Source: Treponema bryantii NK4A124
Lineage (GTDB): Bacteria > Spirochaetota > Spirochaetia > Treponematales > Treponemataceae
DNA: 64,000 nucleotides
Direction: 5' to 3'
Assembly: GCF_000421345.1 (NCBI RefSeq)
Contig: NZ_ATWV01000001.1
Coordinates: forward strand, 341,486 to 405,485
The notes under the pieces were generated by a model. The model had not been told where the DNA came from. It saw nothing but the letters and a program-made list of their open reading frames with translations, and searched no databases. The position numbers and the translations under genes are program-made. This document shows, one piece after another, positions 35,740-45,658 of this stretch. Position 1 is the stretch's first letter, and each line of letters begins with the position of its first letter.

Positions 35740-38700
35740 TTATTCAGTAGTTCGCACAACCCGAAATCCAAGTTTGTTGTTACGTGAATTCGGGGAGTAG
35801 TCGATCCGTGTTCCAATGGAATAGTTCACGTTCCAAGAGCCACCCCGGGCGACGCGTTTAGAACCGGAAGCAGGACCGGTCACTGGATAGCTCGTTGTAT
35901 TGTTACCATACCAGTCCCAGCACCATTCAAATACATTACCACTCATATCGTATATGCAAAGCGAGTTTGCATTCTTTTTCTTAACTTCGTGGGACATACT
36001 ACTACTATTATCTGTATACCAGGCTACATCACCTATGGTATTGCTTCCGCTGTATAATGTCTGTTCTGCTGGGATGCCACCGTCTCCACCTCTTGCTATG
36101 TACTCCCACTCTGCTTCTGTCGGCAGGCGGTAGCCGTTGGCAGTAAAGTCGCAAGTTACCGCATTCCAGGTTGAATCAGATGATGTTGGTATACTGCTAT
36201 ACTCAAGATTAGTCCAGTCTGTTATTCCGCTTACGGTATAGCAAGGGGTAAGAGCCTCGACAAGGCTCTTTTTGTTACAATAGGCAATTGCGGCGTACCA
36301 GTTTATATTTTCTACAGGGCGGTTCTCTTGATCTTCGCCAGTAGCCGGATTGCTAGTGAAATTACTTGGGTTAGTTCCCATAATTTCTGTAAATTCAGCC
36401 TGTGTTACCTCATGGTCACATACGTATAGGTTCGGAATTGTTACAGTGCGGTTTGTTTTGAACACAGACGACCCGCTTACTGATCCTGTCACAGTAGCAC
36501 CAGTAACTGCTACAAAGCCTTCCGGTATTGTTCCACTGCCTGCTGCCTGGCACTGAATTGCAAAGTCGGCATTGTGTGTATAGCCCTGGTAAGTTGCAGT
36601 TACGTTGAGGGTGTAGGTATCTTCGAAGGTCAGAGCTGGGATGGTGAACTTGTTGGCGTTGGCGGTGCCGGTGACAGCGGTCAGGCTTTCGTATTCTGGG
36701 GAGCCGTGGCACCAGAGGGATGCGGTCCAGGTTACTTCGGTGTTGCTGCCTTCCGGCTGAGTGAAGACTGAGTCTAAGTAGAGCTTGTGGTCTGCCAGGT
36801 TATAGAAGAGCGGTGTTGGAGAACCAACCGGCTCGGTACGGGTAATATCCGGGGTTACGGTTACGGTTGCGGCTCTGCCTACAGTTACAGTACTTATGCT
36901 TGCGGCAAGAGTAAAGTGATAGTCGCCCGGCATATAAACTGTTCCACCTGCAGTTGTCATATAGAAGGCAGTCTCTCCGCCTGTACCCGCAATAACTGCA
37001 TAATCCGCATCTGAAGTAAAGATTTCATCCGGTGCAGTTCCGCTGTTTGTGCCGGCATAGCCTGTTGTAAACGGATCTGTTGAGTAGGTTCTTGTAACAC
37101 CAATTTCACTATCTGTAGAAAGGGCACCTGCCACGGTGATTGTCTGACCATCATTAAGATGGATATTATCAGTTTGAGCAGGACTGCCAGCAGTGTTTTC
37201 ATTTATAACAATTGTACTTTCTACACCAGCCTTACCAAGAGTAAGAACAGAAGAAGAACTTGAACTAAGGGCAATTGCTCCTCCGTAGCGGTATGCAGAA
37301 TTTGATGTAAAGCTTGAAGAACCACTCACGCTTACATTTCCACCTCTTATGTAAATAGCTCCACCCTGCCCATAATCACTTACTGTTCCAGTTACGCTAT
37401 TATTAATAAACGATGTATTAGAAATAGCAGCATCTGAATTAGAGAAATAAAGTGCTCCTCCATAAACAGCGGCTTCATTATTATCAATAATACATGAATC
37501 AATAGTAACAAGTTGCCTTCCATCATAACAAAGTGCACCACCACTGGAAGTTGAATTTCCATTCTTCAATGTAAGATTTTTAAGGGTAAGAGGAACCTGT
37601 GCACTCATAAGAATGATAGAATCATCACCAGCACCATCACCATTAATATCACCATTTAGAATTGTTTGAGTCGCTGTGCTACTTCCCTGAATTGTAAGAC
37701 TTTGAGCCACAAGTCTTGATCCGACAGATCCATCATCAATTATTATATTACAAGGAATTTCGCCGCTTACATAAATTACAGGAGCAAGAGTATCGTCATC
37801 ATTAAGCGTTATTTTTTCTATTGCCTTTTCAATACTTGCATAAGGATGCTCAATACTTCCATCACCAGCTGTATCGCTACCAGCCGGGCTTGAACTCGTT
37901 GAACTTACATAATAAGAAACTCTTCGAACAAGCTGTGCTTCGCCAGAAGAATCAAGATCTACTACAAGTCCAGAGTCGCTGTGGAAATAGTCTGAAGGCT
38001 CTCCTGACTGTGTACCATAACCTGTAGTAAATACATGAGGCTCCTGAGCAAGTTTTACCCAGATTTCGCTGCCGGTAAGACTATTTCCGTTAATGAATAT
38101 AGGCATAAAATTGAGTAATGAACCAGTATAACTTCCAACATAAAGATTATAAGCTTCGCTTTCTTCATTACCAGAACCATCATCCTTTAATATTTTATTA
38201 CTTTTGATAACTACATTTCCTTCAAGATGAAGCGAACCATTTCCGTAATTAACCGCATTGGCCCATACGCTCGAGCTTGTATCTCTATCAATTGCCTTGT
38301 TACCTGAAATTTCACAATTCTTTAGATGGACTACACCTTCAATATTGATTGCAGAACAACCTTCTCCTGTATAGCCTTTGATTGTTGAATCTTCAAAACT
38401 AAGCCAAGATCCTCCCTTTACAGAAATACAGCCAAAACCATTTGGATTTGTATGATTTGCACTTGAAGTAATATTGATATGGCTCAATTTCATCTGCTGG
38501 GAATGATCAAGATAAATAAATGAATTACCTGAACCTACACAGACATCGAGTTCTACATCTGGATTTTCTCCTTCCTTATTCTCTCCAACAAGATTTACAC
38601 ACATTCCGTCCAGTGATGTATCGTTATTACCCCAAGGTACCGTGATTTTATTTGTACCTGTATAATCAGAAAGGATGTGGATTGTACTCTTATATGCAAT

Positions 38701-40023
38701 GATATTATCATTTTCATCTCTGACTACTCCCGTAATATCATCAAAAGCCTGATAAGTAGCAAGAGTAACGGAAGAGAATGGATGAGTTTTTGTTCCGTCC
38801 GCAACTGAGTCGTCGGCTCCAGCTTCAACATAGATATCATAAACCGGCTCATGCCATTTTGCGTAGAAGGTTTTATTTTCTGCGTCTGTAACATTAAAAG
38901 TTGTTACAGGACCACTATAAATATACTTATTTGGATCTGAAGGATCTTTATCTTTTGATGTATACCAGCCTTCAAAGTAATAAAGAGATCCGCGGTCTAC
39001 AAAAACATCGGAACCGATTACAGTTCCCGGCAGAGTAATTACGCCGGAAGCACCACTGTTTTTTGTATAAGATATTGGAATATTTTCTGTTGAAGTTGTA
39101 TTCCAGCTGGCGCTGCCTATATCATAAGTTATTGAATAGGACTTATCGAGGCCAGTAAGAGAAATTGTTCCTGATGAATTTGCACCAGGATTTATACGCA
39201 TAAATTCATTCCATGTATTTAATATTTCAGTTCCGGCGATTGTGGCAGATTCACCGCCTACACCTCCCTGTGAGAGACTGTTTTTTAGAAATGACAGAGA
39301 AATAATATAAGTTCCATTCGCGCGACTTGTTTCTCCAACAGTGAGAGTCTGTAAACCAGTTGCAGAAAAGTCTGTTCCTGAAACGTAGCGTTTTGTATAA
39401 AGAGAAGTTGGACTTGCACTTGTAAAATCTGAAAACTCGTAAAGATTTATTTCTACCTTATCTATTGAAGAGTCTGCGTTGTTAGGAAAGGTAATTGTTA
39501 CATTCCAACTGCCAGGATGAGCAGCTGCAGCAGAAGACGATGTTGAAGCAGAGTCCGGAGCAAGGCTCATCTTAACTTCATTGGAACCTGGATAAACAGT
39601 CATATCTTTACTTGCCGTATATTTTTCACCCGGGGTGGATGAAGTTTTTCCAAGATAAGCTTCGAGAGTGAATGACCAACTGCCGGCTACAACCTCGATT
39701 GTCTGACCGGCCAGTTCTGAAAAACTTGCAGCAGTTTTTGAAACTGAATTACTATTATCAGAAGTATGACCTGAAAAGGTAATATCAGAAAAAAGAGAAG
39801 ATGTGATGGCTGAAGTAACAGCTCGACTGGCAAGGCTTCTCTGAGATTCAACAAGATTAAAAACAATATAGGCTTTCTGACTCTCAGGAATTTCCTGTTC
39901 AGTTGTTTCAGTTTCTTCTATAAATTTATCTTCCGGCCCAAGTCCGTTTTCACAGGAGAAGAAGGCAAATAAGAAAACTGCTAAAAATGAGAAAATTATT
40001 TTTTGCAAAAGTTTCTTTTTCAT
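35740..40023 (-). CDS. Beta-helix surface lipoprotein with FGE-sulfatase/C-type-lectin head
   Basis: 1427 residues from ATG 40023, chosen because AAGGAGGTAAGGAAA precedes it and the longer ORF would overlap the upstream gene. The lipobox is AFFSC, then ENGLGPEDKF. In order: a beta domain, an InlB-type repeat (FEGWYTSKDKDPSDP...FYAKW, about 350), two beta-helix segments (GGALCYDG, GGALYFSN, GGAIYIRG), an Ig-like neck (FTLAASISTVTVGRAATVTV to LNVTATYQG) and an FGE/SUMF1 head (last about 240 residues) with YVCDHEVTQAEFTEIMG, YRLPTEAEWEYIARGG, NVFEWCWDWYG, RVARGGSW and LGFRVVR. Non-enzymatic FGE heads are C-type-lectin folds used for binding. It ends the adenylate-cyclase operon. Confidence 0.87.
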   Translation of the reverse strand: MKKKLLQKIIFSFLAVFLFAFFSCENGLGPEDKFIEETETTEQEIPESQKAYIVFNLVESQRSLASRAVTSAITSSLFSDITFSGHTSDNSNSVSKTAASFSELAGQTIEVVAGSWSFTLEAYLGKTSSTPGEKYTASKDMTVYPGSNEVKMSLAPDSASTSSSAAAAHPGSWNVTITFPNNADSSIDKVEINLYEFSDFTSASPTSLYTKRYVSGTDFSATGLQTLTVGETSRANGTYIISLSFLKNSLSQGGVGGESATIAGTEILNTWNEFMRINPGANSSGTISLTGLDKSYSITYDIGSASWNTTSTENIPISYTKNSGASGVITLPGTVIGSDVFVDRGSLYYFEGWYTSKDKDPSDPNKYIYSGPVTTFNVTDAENKTFYAKWHEPVYDIYVEAGADDSVADGTKTHPFSSVTLATYQAFDDITGVVRDENDNIIAYKSTIHILSDYTGTNKITVPWGNNDTSLDGMCVNLVGENKEGENPDVELDVCVGSGNSFIYLDHSQQMKLSHINITSSANHTNPNGFGCISVKGGSWLSFEDSTIKGYTGEGCSAINIEGVVHLKNCEISGNKAIDRDTSSSVWANAVNYGNGSLHLEGNVVIKSNKILKDDGSGNEESEAYNLYVGSYTGSLLNFMPIFINGNSLTGSEIWVKLAQEPHVFTTGYGTQSGEPSDYFHSDSGLVVDLDSSGEAQLVRRVSYYVSSTSSSPAGSDTAGDGSIEHPYASIEKAIEKITLNDDDTLAPVIYVSGEIPCNIIIDDGSVGSRLVAQSLTIQGSSTATQTILNGDINGDGAGDDSIILMSAQVPLTLKNLTLKNGNSTSSGGALCYDGRQLVTIDSCIIDNNEAAVYGGALYFSNSDAAISNTSFINNSVTGTVSDYGQGGAIYIRGGNVSVSGSSSFTSNSAYRYGGAIALSSSSSSVLTLGKAGVESTIVINENTAGSPAQTDNIHLNDGQTITVAGALSTDSEIGVTRTYSTDPFTTGYAGTNSGTAPDEIFTSDADYAVIAGTGGETAFYMTTAGGTVYMPGDYHFTLAASISTVTVGRAATVTVTPDITRTEPVGSPTPLFYNLADHKLYLDSVFTQPEGSNTEVTWTASLWCHGSPEYESLTAVTGTANANKFTIPALTFEDTYTLNVTATYQGYTHNADFAIQCQAAGSGTIPEGFVAVTGATVTGSVSGSSVFKTNRTVTIPNLYVCDHEVTQAEFTEIMGTNPSNFTSNPATGEDQENRPVENINWYAAIAYCNKKSLVEALTPCYTVSGITDWTNLEYSSIPTSSDSTWNAVTCDFTANGYRLPTEAEWEYIARGGDGGIPAEQTLYSGSNTIGDVAWYTDNSSSMSHEVKKKNANSLCIYDMSGNVFEWCWDWYGNNTTSYPVTGPASGSKRVARGGSWNVNYSIGTRIDYSPNSRNNKLGFRVVRTTE

Positions 40024-40036
40024 TTTCCTTACCTCC

Positions 40037-41221
40037 TTACTCGACCTGAATCTGTACAGTTCCGCCACCGGCAGGAGTACCTGAAAGTTTTGCTATAAGT
40101 GTATACTGATAATAGCCGGCAGACCAGCCTGTTGTATCAATAATGTATGACGAAGAAGTGGCTCCTGATATTAGAGTTACAGGAACAGTATTTGAATTGT
40201 ACCACTTAAAGGTATATTCCGAAGCAGTATGACCATCTGGAATTATTGCTGAAATAGTTACTTTATTCGGGTCTGTTGAATCTACTGCGAAAGTAACTCC
40301 TACTTCATCTGCTACCGGCATTGAAATTGTAATCGAGATGTTTGGCAGAGACCAGATTGCATACAAATCTGCATCACCAACACCTATAGTATAATTTGTT
40401 CCATTTGCATAGGCAACTGAACCTGTTCTGCTTCCTGACCAGCCGGCAAAGCTGTAACCGCTTCTTACAAAGCTGTTGGCTTTAAGTGGAGCAGAAACTT
40501 CATAGTAGAAGGTCTGAGTATCTATAGACTCAGAAGTTCCCGAACCGTCATTTGCATGGAATGTAAGAGTATAAGTATTTCTGTCGTAATAAACTTCCAC
40601 AATTGCGCTTCCGTCTGCGGCAATTTCCTGTTCAACAATTGCTGCGGTCTGAGCGGTAAAGCCTGGAATATCAATGAGATTATTTGTGGCATCAGTGTAA
40701 GACGGAACATCCGGAGTGGATGTTGTTCCGGTCATTGCCTGCTCATCATAATAATCGTAACCGTCCATCGTTATGTTCTGAGTTTTATAAATTATCTTAT
40801 AAGGTGTATCTGTTGAAGCAGTATAGCCGCCGCCGTAAAGAGTAATGGAACGAGGGCCCATATGGAAAGAGCTTATGCAGCCGTTTTCATCAAAAGTAAA
40901 GGACTTCTGCATGTCGCCGTCAAGCCCTTCTACCTTCCAGCCTATCAAATCAAACCCCGGATTCAACTGATCTACCTTTTCATCGTCGTTACCAGGAAGA
41001 TCCTGCATAGTGTAATCTGCACCAATAAAGTAAGTCTTTTCAAAAGCTACCGGTGAATCTTTATCTTTTTTAAAACTGATTGTAGATGAAGTATCTGCAT
41101 TTATTGATTCAAGAATGTCACCGTCAAATTCAGCTTCTGTCTTGCAGGCTGCAAAAATTGACAGTGCACAAAGTGAGAGTAAAATTGATTTATATAGATG
41201 ACTAGGCTTAAAAAGTTTCAT
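40037..41221 (-). CDS. InlB-repeat surface lipoprotein
   Basis: 394 residues. A signal peptide ends in lipobox IFAAC followed by KTEAEFDGD. Residues about 60-110 contain a beta-grasp-like segment (FDLIGWKVEGLDG). A Listeria-Bacteroides (InlB B) repeat sits at about 210-290: YTLTFHANDGSGTSESIDTQ, then FVRSGYSFAGW and ADLYAIW. The C-terminal 100 residues are an Ig-like fold with EYTFKWYNSNT and YYQYTLIAKLSG. Such repeats build rigid surface stalks. The start overlaps the stop of the upstream beta-barrel gene by 1 nt (TGATG). The next gene follows after 13 bp. Fourth gene of the cyclase operon. Host or glycan adhesion is inferred. Confidence 0.82.
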   Translation of the reverse strand: MKLFKPSHLYKSILLSLCALSIFAACKTEAEFDGDILESINADTSSTISFKKDKDSPVAFEKTYFIGADYTMQDLPGNDDEKVDQLNPGFDLIGWKVEGLDGDMQKSFTFDENGCISSFHMGPRSITLYGGGYTASTDTPYKIIYKTQNITMDGYDYYDEQAMTGTTSTPDVPSYTDATNNLIDIPGFTAQTAAIVEQEIAADGSAIVEVYYDRNTYTLTFHANDGSGTSESIDTQTFYYEVSAPLKANSFVRSGYSFAGWSGSRTGSVAYANGTNYTIGVGDADLYAIWSLPNISITISMPVADEVGVTFAVDSTDPNKVTISAIIPDGHTASEYTFKWYNSNTVPVTLISGATSSSYIIDTTGWSAGYYQYTLIAKLSGTPAGGGTVQIQVE

Positions 41222-42774
41222 CAGAATCTTACCCCCACTTCAAGATATGGCTTAAGATAAGAAAAATTAATCTTACTGCTTAATATTCTATTATAATCTG
41301 CACCTAGTTCAATAACAAGATGTCTGAATGGTATGAACTCGAAAGAAAGTCCGGCATTTAAGGTCGGATAAGTAAAGGCCTTGATTGTTGCATCACGGTC
41401 GCGGACATATTCTGTTGTAAGAAGAATTTCTGTAAGGCCGCCGCCGGCTTTTACATTCAAAAAGATTCTCTGCGGCAAAAGGCTCAGTTGTCCAACCAGG
41501 GCTGCCTGTACATTGTTATAACAGAACTTCTGATTAAACTCCCACTCATCTTCTCCAAAGGCGGCAGAACGATTTTCGTAAACAAAGCCGCCTGCAGAAA
41601 TTTCCAGGCCCGGCTTAAAACGCCAGCTAAGGTTAGGAACATAAGAAATTGAAACAAGAGGTGCTAGGGTGATATTTTCCGGCATAGCCCCTTGTGTAAG
41701 GGTATCGTAGTTCTTAAGCCCCAGGAGATCTGATTCAAAAAGATTTATAGCGGCACTGGCACCGACCTTTACTTCTATACCAAGCACCTTACGAGGAGGA
41801 CGTTTTGGCTTTTCCTCCTCTTCCTCTTCAGGCTCAGGAGCTTCTGCAATTTCTATTTCCGTCTCTGATTCTTCAAAATCTTCATCCTCTTCGTCATCCT
41901 CTGCCAGAATATACATACTGTTTGTCTGAAGTTCTTTTGCGGCAATCTTTTCTTTTTCTTTCTGCTCTTTAGCAAGTCGTTCGGCTTCTTTTTGTGCTTC
42001 CTTCTCTGCAGTTTTACGTTCCGCTTCTTCACGGGCTAAGCGTTCACGCTCTTCTTTTGCCGCAAGTTCAGCCGCTTCTTTTGCAGCCTTCTCTGCTTCT
42101 CTTCTTTCTTTTTCTTTATCTACAGTTTTTACTGCAATTGCCTGAGACTCTGAAGAAAGACCACTCGGGTTTGTTACAACTAACTTCCATTCACCGGCCG
42201 CAATTTTCGGAAACTCTGCACTTGCCTTTTCAATTTCTGATTTTCCGCCGACTGCTGCACCTGCAACAGCTGAAAGCACAAGTTCACCTTTTATTTTTTC
42301 TCCGGTTTTCACATTAACCAGAGCAACGCTTGCTCCTTCGGCTACATTATCAACCTCTACAGGAAGAACAATTTTTCCAGAAGAAGAAATATCTACTTCA
42401 AAGTTTTCTTCTACATTACTAAAGGCCGGCGCATTTGCCTTAGAAATCTCAAACTTCTGCCAGGCACTTACATCCTGTTCGCGTCCCAGAAAATCGTATA
42501 CTGTAACGCGGTAATCGTAAGATCCTGCCGGAAGGTTGAGGTTTACAAAATTTTCAGAGGTAGTAAAGGTATTTACAGTTTTTCCGCCGCTTCTGATTTC
42601 TACTTTATATTCAAAAGCATTTTTATCTGCACTCCATTCAAGTCTCTGCTTAAACTTACTTGATGCTGCTTCCTGGGCAGAAAGTCTGAACTGCCCTGCT
42701 CCGGCCAGAATCATAAAAAAGAGAAGAATCTGTATTTTTCTGATGCGGCAAATTAAATGGCCGCAAAGCGACAT
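41221..42774 (-). CDS. Outer-membrane beta-barrel protein with coiled coil
   Basis: 517 residues from ATG 42774, selected for GAGGTGAAG just upstream. A signal peptide (IQILLFFMILAGAGQFRLSAQE) is followed by a fibronectin-like sandwich (FEYKVEIRSGGKTVNTF, YDYRVTVYDFLG). Then come a Glu/Lys/Ala/Arg coiled coil of about 80 residues (KEAAELAAKEERERLAREEA), an acidic stretch (EPEEEEEEKPKRPPRK), and a C-terminal beta-barrel of about 170 residues ending in Phe (LKPYLEVGVRF). The coiled coil could span the periplasm and contact peptidoglycan or the upstream FecR-domain protein. It is third in the adenylate-cyclase operon, coupled to both neighbours. The pore or adhesin role is not determined. Confidence 0.82.
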   Translation of the reverse strand: MSLCGHLICRIRKIQILLFFMILAGAGQFRLSAQEAASSKFKQRLEWSADKNAFEYKVEIRSGGKTVNTFTTSENFVNLNLPAGSYDYRVTVYDFLGREQDVSAWQKFEISKANAPAFSNVEENFEVDISSSGKIVLPVEVDNVAEGASVALVNVKTGEKIKGELVLSAVAGAAVGGKSEIEKASAEFPKIAAGEWKLVVTNPSGLSSESQAIAVKTVDKEKERREAEKAAKEAAELAAKEERERLAREEAERKTAEKEAQKEAERLAKEQKEKEKIAAKELQTNSMYILAEDDEEDEDFEESETEIEIAEAPEPEEEEEEKPKRPPRKVLGIEVKVGASAAINLFESDLLGLKNYDTLTQGAMPENITLAPLVSISYVPNLSWRFKPGLEISAGGFVYENRSAAFGEDEWEFNQKFCYNNVQAALVGQLSLLPQRIFLNVKAGGGLTEILLTTEYVRDRDATIKAFTYPTLNAGLSFEFIPFRHLVIELGADYNRILSSKINFSYLKPYLEVGVRF

Positions 42775-42787
42775 TTTCTTCACCTCA

Positions 42788-45658
42788 TCATTCTCCATAC
42801 ATTGTTCCAGGATCTTCGGTTTTTACCTTTGCCGGCAGGCCGAAATCTATCTTAAATCTTGCCGTAGCAGCATTGCTCTTCTGCTCTTCATAACCGTCTT
42901 TAGCATGACTGTATGCAGTTACACGCCATTCAAATGTTCCAACATCAAATATAGAAAGATCTTTTATGCGAAGCTCTGTGCCACGAACCTTTGTCTGAGA
43001 ATATATTCTCTTGTAAGTTCCGTTAGCAAGCAGCTGATAGATAGCAAAGTCGTAATCTGTAGCACCTGTAACCTTCTTCCATTTAAAACTGATATTTCTG
43101 TGGCTCTTAAGATAAGCTGCATCCATTTTAAGATTATTTGAAGGCTCACTAAGGACAGCCCCTTCCAGCAGAGGCACCGGTCTTATTACGAAAGTTTCGC
43201 TTGAAGAATCGAGTGCAATTCCTCTTTCTCCGGAAGCAGAAACATTCCAGCGGTAACGGCCTTCTGTGAGACGGCTGAGGCTTACCGTAGTTTTTGGATT
43301 TTCCATTGTACGTACTGTTCGCCAGCTGCCGTTTGAGTTCTGTTTTTGCAGAGTGAGCACAGTTCGCGTAGTTACATCGCCAGATTTCCAGGTAAGCTGT
43401 ACTGGTGTTCGTAAAGCTGTTAGTCCATCATAACTCTTATTATTTACAGGAGAAAGCAGAGTTACCGGGAGCGGACGGCGTACTTCAAAAGTAACTTCAG
43501 CTTCCTCACTAAAGCGAGAAGAAGAAATTTCAGTTTCCTTTGCAAAGGCCTGAACTACAGTTCGATATTTTGTATAAATAGGAGAAGCAGACTCTGCCGG
43601 GCTTGTAGCCGCAACCGGAAGTTCAAGCTTTACTTTAGCTTCATTCACCCTTTCACTCTTAACAGTATTACCCTCTGCATCATAAACAAGAAGTCTGTAA
43701 TAATCTGCTCCGGCTACAGGCTGCCATTCAAAAGAAACAGGCTCTGAGTAAGCTACAACTAACTTAGCCGCTTCTTCCGGCTTAATAACTTTAGGAGCCT
43801 GCATTGGGTTCAAAACCCTGAGTTTATTCGGTTCAGAAAAAGAACTTTCTTTTCCGTCTTTTATAACGCCGACACGCCAGTAGTAATTTCCGCTGGCGAG
43901 TGAAGCACCTGAATATTCCATTTTAGAAAGTATCTGACTTTCTAATATGTTATTAAAAGCATCTGTCTTAGAAATCTGCAGTACAGAATCTAAACCAGCA
44001 GACTTGTATTCTGAAGCAAGCTTCCAGGTAAAGTTCAGACGGGCCAGTTGACCGGCTTCAACTGAGTAGCCGTCCGGCGGCCATGAAAGTTTATTTACTC
44101 CAGGAAGGTATTTTGAAACCGTAAAGCTGCGGACAAGAGACAAAGCATGGTCATTTCCAGACTCACGGTCTTCTTCTGAATTACGGAGAACGCGCCAGTA
44201 ATAAGTTCCTTCCGGCAGAGTTTTGATTGTAAAGTGTTCGCCAATTGTTGTAGCTGAAGATTTTATTGTCTGACGGATATTTGTAAAATCCGGATTATCA
44301 GCAAGCTGAATGGAATAATCTGCAGTCTTTACATCAGACTTCCAGGAGAAAATTACATTCTGCTCCGCATCGCCAAGCACAATTTTTGCTGCATCGGCAG
44401 GCAAAGAAAGAGCAGGCTCTGTAAGGGCTTCTCTCTCTTCAATTTCAAAACTGTAAACGGGAGAAGCTTCCGCATAACCAATTGAGTTTACTGTATAATA
44501 AGGAGTTACCCGCCAGTAATACTTTCCCTTATCCAGACTTGCTGTAGTATAAGAAGTTGATTTCAAACTTTCTGTTATAAGAGGAGAAACAAAATCCTGA
44601 GTGCGCGAAACTTCCATTTTATAGGATTCGGCATAATCATCATTCTTCCAGTTAAAACGAAGGCTTGGAAGCTCCTTACGATAACTGAAGACGGAATTGT
44701 CCAGAGGAGAATTAAGCTGCATCTGCGAAAGTTCAACAACTGTAATTACACCCTCTACAGACTTTTCTTCTTCATCTTCCTGATAAACCCGCCAGAACAG
44801 TTTTTCATTTTCTGCATCAGGAACCACATCTAAAGAAGAAGAGCCCTGGGCACTATACTGCTCAATAATATTTGTAAAGTCTTTATCAGTAGAAACTTCT
44901 ACTTTTACTTTTACATCGGCCGGCTTTTTGCTGTCTGAAAGAGCCTTCCAGCTAAGCTTTACTGGTTCAACCTTCTCTTCGGTTTTGTAAACACGGAGAT
45001 TTTTTGAAATTGAAGTTACAGTAATATTCTGACGACTAAGCTCGCCATTTTTCTCTACACTAATTGCTTCCCCATTCGAAAGCTTTTGCGTCTCTCCTGC
45101 CGCATTTGAAACTACGGCATTTCCGTCTTTTACGGTAAAGCTTGTAGCCGCTCCAGAGCCCGAATCTCCGCCACTGGCAGCAGTAATGCGGCTGCCCTTT
45201 TCCAGACTCACAGAAGAACCGTCGCCCATAGAAAGCTTAACTGATTCAGAAGTTGAGGCTGTTGTATCAACTTCAACATTACCGCCACCCACAGAAAGAT
45301 TTACACTTCCGTCTTTCTCGAGCCCAATCTGAATCATTGTGTTTTCGGTCAAATCAACTTTTGTACCGTCGCTGAAAAGAATTACCGCTTCGGCACCATC
45401 AGATGTACGGATAGTATCTTTATCATAGAGAGCAGAATCCTGCTGCAGACGCTCCCATACGACACGGTCGTCAAACTTTCTCTGAGAAACCTTTCGCTTA
45501 AAATGAATTGTGGCAATTGAGTCTACGTCAGTTCGGGTGCTGCTTGAGTTCAAATCTTTCCAGAAAAACCAGAGGCTTACTGCACAAACCGAAAGGCAGA
45601 CAAGCACAAGCAGAAAATCACTTACCCGAAGCTTTTGTCTTTTCTTCTGCTGCATCAA
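42788..45658 (-). CDS. FecR-domain membrane protein with fibronectin-like repeats
   Basis: 956 residues. One N-terminal transmembrane helix (FLLVLVCLSVCAVSLWFFW) places the rest in the periplasm. Residues about 60-165 form a FecR domain: DTIRTSDGAEAVILFSDGTK, VDLTENTMIQI, VKLSMGDGSSVSLEKGSRI. The remaining 700 residues are seven or eight fibronectin-III-like sandwiches, each ending in a YYWRV-type strand (LFWRVYQED, KYYWRVTPYY, TYYWRVLRN, NYYWRVGVI, RYRWNVSAS, FEWRVTAYS). FecR proteins relay signals in iron sensing, but here no sigma factor or TonB receptor is present. The 5' end overlaps the cyclase gene by 41 nt, a strong sign of joint expression. Confidence 0.85.
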   Translation of the reverse strand: MMQQKKRQKLRVSDFLLVLVCLSVCAVSLWFFWKDLNSSSTRTDVDSIATIHFKRKVSQRKFDDRVVWERLQQDSALYDKDTIRTSDGAEAVILFSDGTKVDLTENTMIQIGLEKDGSVNLSVGGGNVEVDTTASTSESVKLSMGDGSSVSLEKGSRITAASGGDSGSGAATSFTVKDGNAVVSNAAGETQKLSNGEAISVEKNGELSRQNITVTSISKNLRVYKTEEKVEPVKLSWKALSDSKKPADVKVKVEVSTDKDFTNIIEQYSAQGSSSLDVVPDAENEKLFWRVYQEDEEEKSVEGVITVVELSQMQLNSPLDNSVFSYRKELPSLRFNWKNDDYAESYKMEVSRTQDFVSPLITESLKSTSYTTASLDKGKYYWRVTPYYTVNSIGYAEASPVYSFEIEEREALTEPALSLPADAAKIVLGDAEQNVIFSWKSDVKTADYSIQLADNPDFTNIRQTIKSSATTIGEHFTIKTLPEGTYYWRVLRNSEEDRESGNDHALSLVRSFTVSKYLPGVNKLSWPPDGYSVEAGQLARLNFTWKLASEYKSAGLDSVLQISKTDAFNNILESQILSKMEYSGASLASGNYYWRVGVIKDGKESSFSEPNKLRVLNPMQAPKVIKPEEAAKLVVAYSEPVSFEWQPVAGADYYRLLVYDAEGNTVKSERVNEAKVKLELPVAATSPAESASPIYTKYRTVVQAFAKETEISSSRFSEEAEVTFEVRRPLPVTLLSPVNNKSYDGLTALRTPVQLTWKSGDVTTRTVLTLQKQNSNGSWRTVRTMENPKTTVSLSRLTEGRYRWNVSASGERGIALDSSSETFVIRPVPLLEGAVLSEPSNNLKMDAAYLKSHRNISFKWKKVTGATDYDFAIYQLLANGTYKRIYSQTKVRGTELRIKDLSIFDVGTFEWRVTAYSHAKDGYEEQKSNAATARFKIDFGLPAKVKTEDPGTMYGE

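Noticed and set aside
35740..40023. A complete diversity-generating retroelement
   Set aside because: No reverse transcriptase, accessory gene or template repeat is visible. Only the target-type domain is present.
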